Part shown: piece after piece, positions 9,928-20,247 of the stretch | Layout: every line of letters begins with the position of its first letter | Position numbering within the stretch: the first letter of the stretch is position 1 | Origin: a bacterium | GTDB taxonomy: Bacteria; Patescibacteriota; Patescibacteriia; S139-126 | Assembly (NCBI GenBank): GCA_030666865.1 | Contig: DAOUWZ010000009.1 | Location: forward strand, 1-40,316 | DNA length: 40,316 bases | Reading direction: 5' to 3' | Translations under genes and position numbers: made by a program | The notes under the pieces: generated by a model | Database searches by the model: none | What the model saw: the letters and a program-made list of their open reading frames with translations, nothing else | What the model was told of the DNA's origin: nothing

Positions 9928-12900
9928 TTATTGACAAACTATAACTTCTTGAGTAGTTTCGCGGCTAAAACCAACATTAGGTTGAGTACTTTCCTCAGAC
10001 TCATGCCCCCAATTATCCCATAAATCTATAGTGATTCTATGTCTCTTGCATGCTCCTCCTTCGCATTCACTGCAAGAATTTTGAACATCTGCTTCAGACT
10101 CATAATACTCATATCTTTTTTCAATAATATGCGGATCTGTTGAATATGGTCGATGATCAAAACTACCTGAATAAACAGTAGGCATACCACCATCTCCCCA
10201 ATTAATTTCATATTTTCTAAGTGGTTTTTGATGAGGAACTACATCAGAAGTAAACTTTAAAGTGACCAAACCACCTGAATTCAATACAATTTGATTTTCG
10301 CTATCATTCAAAAGTATATTTCCAATAATAGGCAACCTGCCATTTGGAGATAAAAGGTGCGGAGTTCTATCCCAATCACCTTCTGGATTAGAAGTTTGAT
10401 TACCATAATTATCACCATCCCAAGTCCAATAATTATAAACTTTCCCATAAGGTCCTGAAGTAAGATCACTGGCACTAGCATAAGGAATTCCAGCATGAAT
10501 ACCACTAACAACAGGAACTCGTTCTTCTCCAATCCCACAAGTACCATGCTGTTCATCTATTACATGCCATGTAAATGAACCATCTCCATTTTCTATTTTA
10601 CATCCAGCAACTGGAATAACCTGCCAAGAAGTTACCGCGCCACCAGGTGTTCCGATTGAGCCAAAAGGATCGTTTGGATCTGTTTTTGTTATGCCATTTA
10701 CACTTAAAGTATAATCATCAGACTGCATACGATTGAAATAACTGACTTGATGCACATTATTACCGTCATCATAAGCTGTTTGCGCTACTTGAGTACAAAA
10801 TATAGCAGATGGGTTGGTATTATTAGCACTCCAAACTTCACCTAAAATTTCATAAGTCTCGCCAGCACAACCCCAATCAATATAACGTTTATTAGTACCA
10901 TTAGCGCCACACTGATCACAACCTGTTGAATAATCATTATATGGTGAAGCAGTACTAGCTTCTCTTTGGGAAAAACAAAGATCTACATCACTACCACCAC
11001 ACACATAAGTTCTATTAGAAATCTTTTCATAAGTTGATGAAGCGGTAACATATGAAAAATTTTCTTCATTATAAACTGTCCCCCAACCATAGGAACTATC
11101 TATAAACCATCCAGCAAAAGCACCATGATTTCGATAATAACTCTCACTATTTCCCAAACGTTGACAACCATAAGGGACATAAAACATTTGTTCACCACTA
11201 CCATCACAAGTACCATGTTCTTCACATCTCAATAAATTGTTACTATATACCGTACATTCACCTTCATCTTTATTTGCAATATCATTTTCTGCGTCACAAT
11301 CTTCCGGTCCCCAACCATCGCAATCATCTACTACTGTTGTTACCCACTCATAAATTTCTACTTTATTAAAATATTCTCCAATAGAATTCAAACATGAATC
11401 ATCAATAGTACTAATACATGCTGAAAATCCTCCGCCAATTACATATGATTCAATATCTCTATCATTGCTATATAAACAATAATCTTCACCATTAGCAAGA
11501 GCAACATCTCCAGCACCTTCAAACATTTCGGCTCTACTATAACCTACTAATCTATGGTCGCGTGGTGAACTATTCCATGCGTCCATAAACTGTGGAGTAG
11601 GTTTAGCTACTCTAGCAATTTTATCACAACCATTATCAGGAACTAAACACACATAACGAGGAAACTCTATACCAGCGTTGGATAAAGCAGGTGTGACACT
11701 TCTTAATGCTGTTACAGTTGAAACATCTTGAGTAACAGTACAATAATACACTGATGCTAAATCATCATAATAAAGCGGATTTTCAACTGTACCCAAAAGG
11801 TCAGAACTGCCTGCCGGCACATCAATTGGCCACCAATTCACGCAATACCTGCTATTATTTGGATCAGGCTCTACGCAATATCCCGGCCAACCGGTAAATT
11901 TGGTTCCGTCTTTTGTATAATTACAATCCAAGGAATCAGCGTTTGGATAAAGCCGGCATGACTGCCTGATATATTCTGGTTCAACTCCTGACTCAGATGC
12001 CACCAATACTGGCCTAATTTGAATATCATCAAAATAAGCATCACCCTCATCCACTTGCCATAAAGTCAATCTAATACTAACATCACTAACTGTGTTCTCA
12101 AAAGTCAAAGCAAACGGTTCCCAACCATCACTGGTACCAACAAAACCACCGCTTAAATTCCCTAATTCATCAGCATCATTATTTTCCCAAATTTCAACAT
12201 TTACTCTTGGCCTAGTTACACCCGAAATAGTTTCTCCGCTAACACCAGAATATTTCAAATAACCGTTTATTACATATTCACCTGGATCAAGATCAATATG
12301 CTGTGTTAGTTTAACATTACTTGAATCAACAGCGACATCTCCTTCAGGATGAACATACAGCCAAGCAGCTACATCGCCGTCAACTCCTGGAAAAGAGACA
12401 CCTTCATCAACTATTGAACCGCCAGCCTGAGCTTCATAATATTCCCAACCAGCGTCATCGTCTGGATTTTCAGGAGTATCAAGAATATCTATGTAAAACA
12501 ACCCTACTGTGCTAGTACCTGTTTTTTCAAAACTTGGATTCACTAAATCTTCAAAAACACCTCCTCTTTGTCTCATACTGCCAAAAGGATAATATCCAGG
12601 AATTACACCATCTCCAGTCGGATAACCGCCAGACCATTCCATGCCAGCTTTAGTCATACCAGTCATTATTGCCAAATCATCTACTGTATATTGATTATCA
12701 GGATAATCACTCGCTCTATACACCTGATTACCAACAATTTCAATCACATCACCACTATCACCATTTTCCAATAAAGGTCTTGGAAAAGAATTGCACCGAC
12801 CGCTAGCATCAAGCCTATTACAAGCTCCAACAGAAAAACATCTATCTTCACGATTATTTTTATCATCATAAGCCACTATACTGGCAGTGCAATAAAGCCA

Positions 12901-15900
12901 TTCATCACAGACCCGATCTTTTCTCACTTTCAAAATAACATCAGCGTCATTGGTGTTATTATCAGATACTGGTGCCGCACCATCAAAACTTGCAGCTGTT
13001 GAATATATATTAAACGCATCTACCTGATCAAAAAGCAAGCAACCAGCTTCTCTATCAACAACAGTACAACTACCTTTATCAACTTTTTGATCAAAATAAT
13101 AATATGAGCTATTTGTAAGATGAGGTTTGCATAAACCATTATTTCTTAAACTCGTATTACCACCCATTGTGCAATTTACATCTTCCTTACATTTTAAATT
13201 TTGATCATTGGTGCAATATTTCACACCTTCTGGATCAATATATTGCTGACATCCAGATTGCGCCTGCGGACACAAACCAACCCACTCCTCGTAATATTCA
13301 CTGTTATTATGAATTGGTTGAATATTCCAACTATCAATACAAATTCCATTATCACTGCATTCTGCATTAGTCAAACAGTTTAAATCAAAATCATTGCTGC
13401 AAACTTTATTATGCTGGCTCGGAATAGGCGGACACGCATCTTCTGTTCCTTTGATATACCAACCTGATTCATCCGTCACTACTTTATATTCACAAACCCT
13501 ACTCCCTGGATCAATATAACATTCAGGAAAACCTGTTTGCTTATTGGAATACCCTTCACAAAATAAACTATCTCGTTCGCAGACACTTTTCTTATAATTA
13601 TCTGGATTATCCAAAATAAACACATCGCTAAAATCTTCTACTTCATGCCTGAATCTATCAATTCCAGATTGCCTGTCTAAAATCGCACGACCTGCTAACC
13701 TGCAACCAACCATTCCGCTTTCACAACGATTCTCCTTGTTATTTACCAAATAAACCAGCTGATCGTTATTAATCATAATATTATCAGTCTCATTTGGACC
13801 ATAAGGCATCTCAGCTTCATCATAAAATTCACCGTGACCAGGATCATATATCTCTCTATACGGATTGTCTGTATTCTGCGTATCAATCAGCGCCATACAG
13901 CCTACTTTTGCATCACTGCACAAACTGCTAAAACTCAATAAATTAACATGGCTGTTGCTCATATCCATATAAGCTTCGCAACCAAGCTGTCCGCCGTACA
14001 TATCACAAACTTCCGGCGTATTCCAAGAATCTTTGATCAAATAATAACTGTCGGTCACTTCCCTGACAATAATATTATCTAAATAGCCTGAGGGGCCAGT
14101 AACTGATAATAAATCATGGCCATCATCACTTATTTCATAATCAATATAAATTGGTCCAGCACGATAATAATTCCATTCCCTATTAACAGCTTCTGAGGAA
14201 GCGCTAGCTGATCCAGGTGTATCTGTATTATCAAAAGTAAATGTCATTGCTCCGCCAGTATCACTTCTGGCCCAAAAAGAAATTACATAGCTTTTACCCT
14301 GTTCCAATAAACCATCCATATCCCGATCCATATTACCACCTGGTTTTTGTATTGAATGTCCACCAACATAAACAGATTCTGAGGAAATAGTAGCGTCAGA
14401 CCAAATACTGACAGAATCCCCCTCTATACCCATATTTTCAAAATCATCTTGACTAATAATATTCACTACATTGCCATTGTTACCACGATATTCATGACAA
14501 CCAACTGCCTGCGTCCGGCAAGAATTGCTCAATGAAGCAATCCCATAAGTAGTGGCGCCATCTAAGGATCTTCTGTAAGGATGACAATCATCAGTGGCAA
14601 AAACTACAGTAGTAATATCCATTTCAAAAGTAGCGCCATCTGAATCAATGAAAGTTCGGCAGTTAAATTCATCAGTATCAGCACTGCACCCAGATCCTGA
14701 AGGAGAACCTCCTGGCGCTTCCAGCATCCAGGTCTTCAACTGATACCCAGCAGTGTCCGAGCCTTCCCAAGTATAAAAAACTTGGGCATCGGGATCGTCT
14801 GGTAAGATACAATTTCTTAAAAAAGAATAATGTTCAATCGCTTCCCCGCCTTTATCAGCTTCATCCAAATTGGTGAATTCTTCACAACCGACTTCGCTAG
14901 CCTGGCAACTATCAGCAGTATCAGGAATCAACTGCACCACAGTATCTAAATGGTTGACATCAAAACTAAGTTCCATACCAGTTGCCAATTGCAAATACTG
15001 GTCATAGCCAGAGCATTCACTACTACACATATCATTTTCCTGAATTACTGCTGGTACTGGCGGATCGCCATTCATCGGCGTATAAAACTCACAACCCACT
15101 TCTTCAGCTGTACACTTTTGCGCAAAATATTTGCACTCAGGATCAGGAATAAGCTCAAGATCAGCCGGGCAATTCAAATAAACGGGCGGTTTCTTCAAAT
15201 ATAGTTTAGTAACTTTTGCCCATTCTCCATAAGACTGATCCGGATTATCTTGAACATAATGATAAATTGACCCAGTAGTCGCATCATACCCAGCCGGCGG
15301 ATTATTAAAAGAACTTAAAGAAAAAAAAGTGTTACACCCGTCAAATTTTGCTTTACATTCTTTTACTTCATTATCAAAAAACCTAGTATAAGAAATATTT
15401 CCCCAATCAACCCGATTGTAAACATCGCCAAAAGTAATAATTCCATCAACACCAGCCGATTCACCTGCTTGATTATAAACATCTTCCGCCCATTCAAATT
15501 CACCTTCACTATTATTAATTTTATACATAGAATACCAACTACACCCGACATCACCTGGACTGCAATTTGTTAAGGTGTTAGTTAAATAAGAATTTGATCC
15601 TTGCTTATTTTTTAATGTTTCGCAAGTAGCAAATTGTGACTTACAAGCATCACCCTTGAAATGCCAAGTACTTCGTTCTTTGGTACAATAACCCATTTGC
15701 AAACACTTGCCTTTTGCATCTTCTTGAATACAACTAACTTCATCCGCGCAATAATCATCCAATCTATTAACAATGGTATCCAATTCGAAAATAACATTTC
15801 CGTTCTCATCTCTTTCTCCGCTATCAACTTTAACAGTACGTCTGTCCAATTCTTGTTCACCTGCCCCTTCTGCTTGACAACTATGATCTGGAGCTTTTAA

Positions 15901-17364
15901 TACCCAATTTGGATCAACTAAATGATAAAATGGAGAATCCACAGCATCATAATCTTTCATAATCTCTTCCAATCTATATTGTTTGTTGCTGCTGGTATTT
16001 ATTTCCTTAATATAAAGCGCGGCTAGTTCCCAAGTAACTGGAATTACCCGATATTTACGGAGTACCACCATGCTTTTATATGAAATTCCTTCCAAAGGAG
16101 TTGGTTCAGTTCCATCACTTTTAAAACCAAAAATTTTATCCTTTAAAACAGGCGGACTTGAATCTCCACTGCCTTCAACAGCCTCCCCAATAGTCATCAT
16201 CTGATTAATAGCTTCAGCAAAAGACTGGTCAATTATACAATGATTCCAGGATCGCATTTTTGTATTTGATGGACAAGCCAACATCACACTGACTGGACTA
16301 AAACTTCCACCAGACTTGATGTTTGGCTCCATAAAATCTGCAAAATGAGCTTTAGCAGCCATTGCTCCTCCTCCTGGAACAGGCGCAGTAACACCAACGC
16401 TACTACTACCGCCAGATCCTTTTTTGGATGGAAACAATCCTTCTCTTATCAATCTTTGTAAATAATTTTGAGCAAAAGTGCTCAAAAAAAGTTTTGCTGA
16501 AGAAAGTAAAGGATCTTTATTCATTACATTCATAGCAGTTTCACCCATAGTTTTCTTTATACTTTCGTCTATTAATTCCCCTGGAGTAGAAATATTACCG
16601 CTAATTAATTCCTTAGTAGCCATAGCCGGATTAGCTTTTTCCCTTTCTTTCTTTTTAGCTTCCATTTCCTTTTGAATAGCGTCTTTGGACATTGATTTAA
16701 GCTCAACAAAAGCAGATAAATAATTACTACTGCCAAAATAATCCTGACTAAACTTAATTTTATCGCCCTTATCCAAAGCATTAAAGACATTACCCAATCT
16801 ATCAAAAGTAAAACCCGTTCCTCCCAATATTTCAGTATTTTGCAAATTCTTTATCATTTTGTCAAAAGTACAACTAGGTGCTCCTGGTTTCATGGTTTTC
16901 CCTAGATTCAATGTTAGCTTAGCGCTAAATAAAGGATCAATCGGCTTACACAATGATTGTCCTAATATTTCCGTACCAAGATTATCAATAAACATAGCTC
17001 CTGCCTGCTCAGCTGTATCTTTAATATAATCTTTCCAATTTGTCCTAAAAAATTTTTCCTTCTGCCCTTTATCTCCAGAACTTAATGCTACTGCGCTATC
17101 ATAAGCCAATTTTTTCAAAAAATAATCACCTGCCTCATAATAAGCAAATTTAAGCCCCTTATCAATTAACCAAGAAAAACCTTTTTTTACCCACTCAACA
17201 ATACGAGGAACATCAGCCACAATTCCCCATTGAGCCTGCGCTGGTTGAGGAAATGAAAACAAAGCCACTGAACCTGAACTAAAAAAAACAGTAAAACCCA
17301 AAACAATACTGATCAGTATTTTCTTAAAATAATATTTTTTTGGCGGAGTTTTAGATGATGACAT
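9928..17364 (-). CDS. Giant Cys-rich secreted/surface protein (2478 aa) with repeated C-x5-G-C motifs, CBM/jelly-roll-like segments and PKD-like C-terminus
   Basis: Hydrophobic N-terminal leader ending AQAQWG; many Cys pairs; C-terminus VTLKFTSDVVPHQKPLRKYEINWGDGG...HIIEKRYEY is PKD-like. Confidence 0.8.
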   Translation of the reverse strand: MSSSKTPPKKYYFKKILISIVLGFTVFFSSGSVALFSFPQPAQAQWGIVADVPRIVEWVKKGFSWLIDKGLKFAYYEAGDYFLKKLAYDSAVALSSGDKGQKEKFFRTNWKDYIKDTAEQAGAMFIDNLGTEILGQSLCKPIDPLFSAKLTLNLGKTMKPGAPSCTFDKMIKNLQNTEILGGTGFTFDRLGNVFNALDKGDKIKFSQDYFGSSNYLSAFVELKSMSKDAIQKEMEAKKKEREKANPAMATKELISGNISTPGELIDESIKKTMGETAMNVMNKDPLLSSAKLFLSTFAQNYLQRLIREGLFPSKKGSGGSSSVGVTAPVPGGGAMAAKAHFADFMEPNIKSGGSFSPVSVMLACPSNTKMRSWNHCIIDQSFAEAINQMMTIGEAVEGSGDSSPPVLKDKIFGFKSDGTEPTPLEGISYKSMVVLRKYRVIPVTWELAALYIKEINTSSNKQYRLEEIMKDYDAVDSPFYHLVDPNWVLKAPDHSCQAEGAGEQELDRRTVKVDSGERDENGNVIFELDTIVNRLDDYCADEVSCIQEDAKGKCLQMGYCTKERSTWHFKGDACKSQFATCETLKNKQGSNSYLTNTLTNCSPGDVGCSWYSMYKINNSEGEFEWAEDVYNQAGESAGVDGIITFGDVYNRVDWGNISYTRFFDNEVKECKAKFDGCNTFFSLSSFNNPPAGYDATTGSIYHYVQDNPDQSYGEWAKVTKLYLKKPPVYLNCPADLELIPDPECKYFAQKCTAEEVGCEFYTPMNGDPPVPAVIQENDMCSSECSGYDQYLQLATGMELSFDVNHLDTVVQLIPDTADSCQASEVGCEEFTNLDEADKGGEAIEHYSFLRNCILPDDPDAQVFYTWEGSDTAGYQLKTWMLEAPGGSPSGSGCSADTDEFNCRTFIDSDGATFEMDITTVVFATDDCHPYRRSLDGATTYGIASLSNSCRTQAVGCHEYRGNNGNVVNIISQDDFENMGIEGDSVSIWSDATISSESVYVGGHSIQKPGGNMDRDMDGLLEQGKSYVISFWARSDTGGAMTFTFDNTDTPGSASASSEAVNREWNYYRAGPIYIDYEISDDGHDLLSVTGPSGYLDNIIVREVTDSYYLIKDSWNTPEVCDMYGGQLGCEAYMDMSNSHVNLLSFSSLCSDAKVGCMALIDTQNTDNPYREIYDPGHGEFYDEAEMPYGPNETDNIMINNDQLVYLVNNKENRCESGMVGCRLAGRAILDRQSGIDRFRHEVEDFSDVFILDNPDNYKKSVCERDSLFCEGYSNKQTGFPECYIDPGSRVCEYKVVTDESGWYIKGTEDACPPIPSQHNKVCSNDFDLNCLTNAECSDNGICIDSWNIQPIHNNSEYYEEWVGLCPQAQSGCQQYIDPEGVKYCTNDQNLKCKEDVNCTMGGNTSLRNNGLCKPHLTNSSYYYFDQKVDKGSCTVVDREAGCLLFDQVDAFNIYSTAASFDGAAPVSDNNTNDADVILKVRKDRVCDEWLYCTASIVAYDDKNNREDRCFSVGACNRLDASGRCNSFPRPLLENGDSGDVIEIVGNQVYRASDYPDNQYTVDDLAIMTGMTKAGMEWSGGYPTGDGVIPGYYPFGSMRQRGGVFEDLVNPSFEKTGTSTVGLFYIDILDTPENPDDDAGWEYYEAQAGGSIVDEGVSFPGVDGDVAAWLYVHPEGDVAVDSSNVKLTQHIDLDPGEYVINGYLKYSGVSGETISGVTRPRVNVEIWENNDADELGNLSGGFVGTSDGWEPFALTFENTVSDVSIRLTLWQVDEGDAYFDDIQIRPVLVASESGVEPEYIRQSCRLYPNADSLDCNYTKDGTKFTGWPGYCVEPDPNNSRYCVNWWPIDVPAGSSDLLGTVENPLYYDDLASVYYCTVTQDVSTVTALRSVTPALSNAGIEFPRYVCLVPDNGCDKIARVAKPTPQFMDAWNSSPRDHRLVGYSRAEMFEGAGDVALANGEDYCLYSNDRDIESYVIGGGFSACISTIDDSCLNSIGEYFNKVEIYEWVTTVVDDCDGWGPEDCDAENDIANKDEGECTVYSNNLLRCEEHGTCDGSGEQMFYVPYGCQRLGNSESYYRNHGAFAGWFIDSSYGWGTVYNEENFSYVTASSTYEKISNRTYVCGGSDVDLCFSQREASTASPYNDYSTGCDQCGANGTNKRYIDWGCAGETYEILGEVWSANNTNPSAIFCTQVAQTAYDDGNNVHQVSYFNRMQSDDYTLSVNGITKTDPNDPFGSIGTPGGAVTSWQVIPVAGCKIENGDGSFTWHVIDEQHGTCGIGEERVPVVSGIHAGIPYASASDLTSGPYGKVYNYWTWDGDNYGNQTSNPEGDWDRTPHLLSPNGRLPIIGNILLNDSENQIVLNSGGLVTLKFTSDVVPHQKPLRKYEINWGDGGMPTVYSGSFDHRPYSTDPHIIEKRYEYYESEADVQNSCSECEGGACKRHRITIDLWDNWGHESEESTQPNVGFSRETTQEVIVCQ

Positions 17365-17427
17365 GGGATAATATTTTAAAATATAATATTTAGTTACTAT
17401 ATTAAGAATAAATTTTTATTAAAAATA

Positions 17428-18231
17428 TTATTCTTGTGATAAATTTTGTTCTGTCAAAGCCTGCTCGTAATACTTCATTAAATCTTCATCGCTTATTTGC
17501 TCCAAATCTTCAGCTGGAACCCCTGACTCAATCATCGCCCTCCTAAGCTCTTCCGGAGATAAATTATTTAATCTAGATTTCACTTCCTCGTTCTCATTTT
17601 GTTCATCATTTGATAATTCTGCAGCTTTAGCATTGCTCATAGCTTCTTGATAAAAGCCTAATAATGTTTGATCATCAATCTGGTCAACCATTTCCTTATC
17701 CATACCATTTTCTATCAATAAAGCTCTTAAATCACTTGGTGAAAAATCGCTTTCACCAAAACCAACGGCATTTAAATTGTCAGTCATACCGCCACTATCT
17801 TCTTGAATAATTGATAGACAATTTTCTCCAGCTGGACAAAGCGGATCATTACTGGTTTCAATCTCTTGCATATCTGAATATCCGTCACTATCAGTATCTT
17901 CCAAATATGGCGAGGTATTATATACATAAAGCTCAATATAATCTGACAAACCATCATTATCCGTATCTTTTGTTTTAAGCTCTGCTAATTCTTTAATATC
18001 TTCTTCAGCTGCATCAAGAAATAAACCTTCGTATTTTTCTACATAAAATGGACTTCTAATATTATTGAGAATATTCCAGATTCCAGAACCTATGACAAAT
18101 ACACCTAAAACAAGCAGAGCTGCACCTCTTACTTTTGGGGAATCAAAATATTTCTTTATTCGTTGCACTAGACGAGGCGAAATAGATGCTTTTTTCTCGC
18201 TCACTTTCTTATTTTTATAATGTTTATTCAT
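17428..18231 (-). CDS. Membrane-anchored protein with thrombospondin type 3/EF-hand-like Ca-binding repeats
   Basis: DTDNDGLSDYIELYVYNTSPYLEDTDSDGYSDMQE motif; N-terminal TM. ORF extends to 18327 only by translating a CCTGCCTGCC palindrome (MRFLPAGRQV). Confidence 0.75.
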   Translation of the reverse strand: MNKHYKNKKVSEKKASISPRLVQRIKKYFDSPKVRGAALLVLGVFVIGSGIWNILNNIRSPFYVEKYEGLFLDAAEEDIKELAELKTKDTDNDGLSDYIELYVYNTSPYLEDTDSDGYSDMQEIETSNDPLCPAGENCLSIIQEDSGGMTDNLNAVGFGESDFSPSDLRALLIENGMDKEMVDQIDDQTLLGFYQEAMSNAKAAELSNDEQNENEEVKSRLNNLSPEELRRAMIESGVPAEDLEQISDEDLMKYYEQALTEQNLSQE

Positions 18232-18299
18232 ATCTATTATATCATATTTTTCGGATTTAAGCAAACCAGTAAAATTTTTAATTTTATAATTTTTAAATA

Positions 18300-18319
18300 C
18301 CTGCCTGCCGGCAGGCAGG
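18300..18319. repeat. CCTGCCTGCCGGCAGGCAGG palindromic repeat
   Basis: Same core near 3681, 8487, 20211 and 35236. Confidence 0.9.
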
Positions 18320-18387
18320 AATCTCAATTTAATAAAATTTTAAAACTATAATACAAAGAATAATCTAATATTAAAACATTCCTGTAA

Positions 18388-18535
18388 ATGGATTCCCCCG
18401 CCCAGGCGGGAGAATGACAGTAGAGTTGAACAGTAACAATTAATAACAAGCATAATAATAGACACAAACCAAGTTATTAACTAAAACTAATTATTTCCCA
18501 CCGTGTCATCCCTGCGCAGGCAGGGATCTAGAAAA
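18388..18535. repeat. Pair of oppositely oriented REP-like palindromes
   Basis: gattcccccgcccaggcgggagaatgaca and tgtcatccctgcgcaggcagggatctag (inverted); third copy tctagattcccccgcccaggcgggggaatgacag at ~21461-21494. Confidence 0.8.
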
Positions 18536-18655
18536 AACTAACATTCTTTGTGGTTTAAGGAACGGTAAAACCTATACTGGGTACTGGTAGATTGCCTTAT
18601 GTTGAAAAACTAATTAAAACATTGTACCATTTAAAATTGACTTTAAATTTATAAT

Positions 18656-19495
18656 TTATAATTTTTTATAATATCCTTTTTGCACCAATTCCAATATTAA
18701 CTTCTCCCAATCATCAATACTCAATTCTTGCGCTCTGATTTTCTCGGACAAATCTATCTTTTGTAATACACCTCTAAATTCTTTTTTATCTTTTTGAAAC
18801 CCTGAAAATAAATTATGTACCAAGGTCTTTCTTTTGCCGGAAAAACCAATTTTTACTGTCTGCCAAAATCTTTTTTCTGCCTGTTTGTCTGAAGCCGGCT
18901 TAATATCACTAACTCGCAAAATAGCTGAGTCAACTTTTGGTACAGGGAAAAAACTATCAGCACTGACATCTGAAACCTTCTCCGACCTGCCATAATACTG
19001 AATGGATAATGATAATAAACTATGCTTGCCTGGCCCAGCGCATATTCTGTCTGCCACCTCTTTTTGCACTAAAACCACCAAAGATTGTGGGGGATACTCA
19101 CTACTTAAAAATTTTTTAAAAATCTTACCAGTTAGATGATAAGGTAAATTCGCTACCAATTTATAACTATCAACTAATTCAGATTCGTCAAAGCCCAATA
19201 CATTTTTATTGATAATTTTTAAATTAGCATATTGCTTTGCTAATTTATTTAATAAAAAAACCAACCTATCGTCAACCTCAACGGCAACAACCAACTCGGC
19301 TTTAGCTAATAATCTAGTTGTCAAAAAACCAAGACCTGGTCCAATTTCTAAAACAACATCGGACTTATTTATGGATGCGCTTTCAACGATAGCATCATAA
19401 ACTTTTTCATTAATCAAAAAATTCTGACTTTTGGCATTATCAGGAACAAGATGATTTTGTTTTAACAAATCTTTAGTTGTTTTTAATAAATCCAC
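18656..19495 (-). CDS. rsmA: 16S rRNA (adenine(1518)-N6/adenine(1519)-N6) dimethyltransferase
   Basis: QNFLINEKVYDAIVESA...VLEIGPGLGFLTTRLL...VANLPYHLTGKIF; KsgA/RsmA family. Confidence 0.93.
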   Translation of the reverse strand: MDLLKTTKDLLKQNHLVPDNAKSQNFLINEKVYDAIVESASINKSDVVLEIGPGLGFLTTRLLAKAELVVAVEVDDRLVFLLNKLAKQYANLKIINKNVLGFDESELVDSYKLVANLPYHLTGKIFKKFLSSEYPPQSLVVLVQKEVADRICAGPGKHSLLSLSIQYYGRSEKVSDVSADSFFPVPKVDSAILRVSDIKPASDKQAEKRFWQTVKIGFSGKRKTLVHNLFSGFQKDKKEFRGVLQKIDLSEKIRAQELSIDDWEKLILELVQKGYYKKL

Positions 19496-19577
19496 CTATT
19501 TAGTTATTAGGTGTTAGTGATTAGTTATTAGGATCTGAAAAATTATTATTTACAACCTAAAACCTAATCACTAAAAC

Positions 19578-20168
19578 CTATAACCTGATACCTCCTTGTC
19601 GAAAAATTTTTATTTTTCCATCATCTAAACCAATAATAGTAGATGGCTGTTTCTTTTTAATTTTTCCGCTATTAATAATAATATCTGGTTTAATTTTTCT
19701 TTTCTTAAAATTGTTAACCACCTCTTTGCCAGAATATAGCTCGCCTTGCCCAGATACATTAGCGCTGGTAGCTGTTAAAGGCCTACCTAACTTCCTAGCT
19801 AATAATCTCAATAATTTGTCACTACTTACCCGAACAACTAAAGTATTGTTCGTTTTTGGCACTTTTATATTATTTCTAACTTTAAACGCTATAGCTAGTG
19901 GTCCTGGCCAATATTTTTTTGCTAATTGTAATAATACGTTAGGCACAAAAAAATATTTTTTGACTTGATAAATAGAAGAGCAAATTAAAGGAAATGATTT
20001 ATCAAATTTTCTACCTTTTATTTGATAAACTTTTTCAACTGCAGATTTATTAGTACTGTCAGTAATTAATCCATAAGCTGTCTCTGTCGGCATAGCTAAA
20101 ACTCTGCCCTTTTCAAGAGTTTTAACCAAATAATCTATATCAATTTGCCTAGCGTCAATGATTTCCAT
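19578..20168 (-). CDS. tsaC: L-threonylcarbamoyladenylate synthase (Sua5/YciO/YrdC domain)
   Basis: GRVLAMPTETAYGLITD...VYQIKGRKFDKSFPLI...KYWPGPLAIAF...TATSANVSGQ. Confidence 0.88.
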   Translation of the reverse strand: MEIIDARQIDIDYLVKTLEKGRVLAMPTETAYGLITDSTNKSAVEKVYQIKGRKFDKSFPLICSSIYQVKKYFFVPNVLLQLAKKYWPGPLAIAFKVRNNIKVPKTNNTLVVRVSSDKLLRLLARKLGRPLTATSANVSGQGELYSGKEVVNNFKKRKIKPDIIINSGKIKKKQPSTIIGLDDGKIKIFRQGGIRL

Positions 20169-20200
20169 AACTTAATTGTATCAAAAAAACTAATAAAAGC

Positions 20201-20242
20201 GAGGCTGAATGCCTGCCTGCCGGCAGGCAGGCATTCAGCCTC
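20201..20242 (-). terminator. Perfect 42-bp palindrome, probable hairpin terminator of the MFS gene
   Basis: GAGGCTGAATGCCTGCCTGCC|GGCAGGCAGGCATTCAGCCTC is exactly self-complementary; T-rich tract follows on the - strand. Confidence 0.85.
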
Positions 20243-20247
20243 AGTAT

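Noticed and set aside
10026-16805. Numerous 60-84 aa ORFs on both strands within the giant gene (e.g. 10308-10556, 12321-12515, 15612-15860)
   Set aside because: Overlap a continuous 2478-codon ORF with clear protein features; their compositions look like frame-shadow translations.
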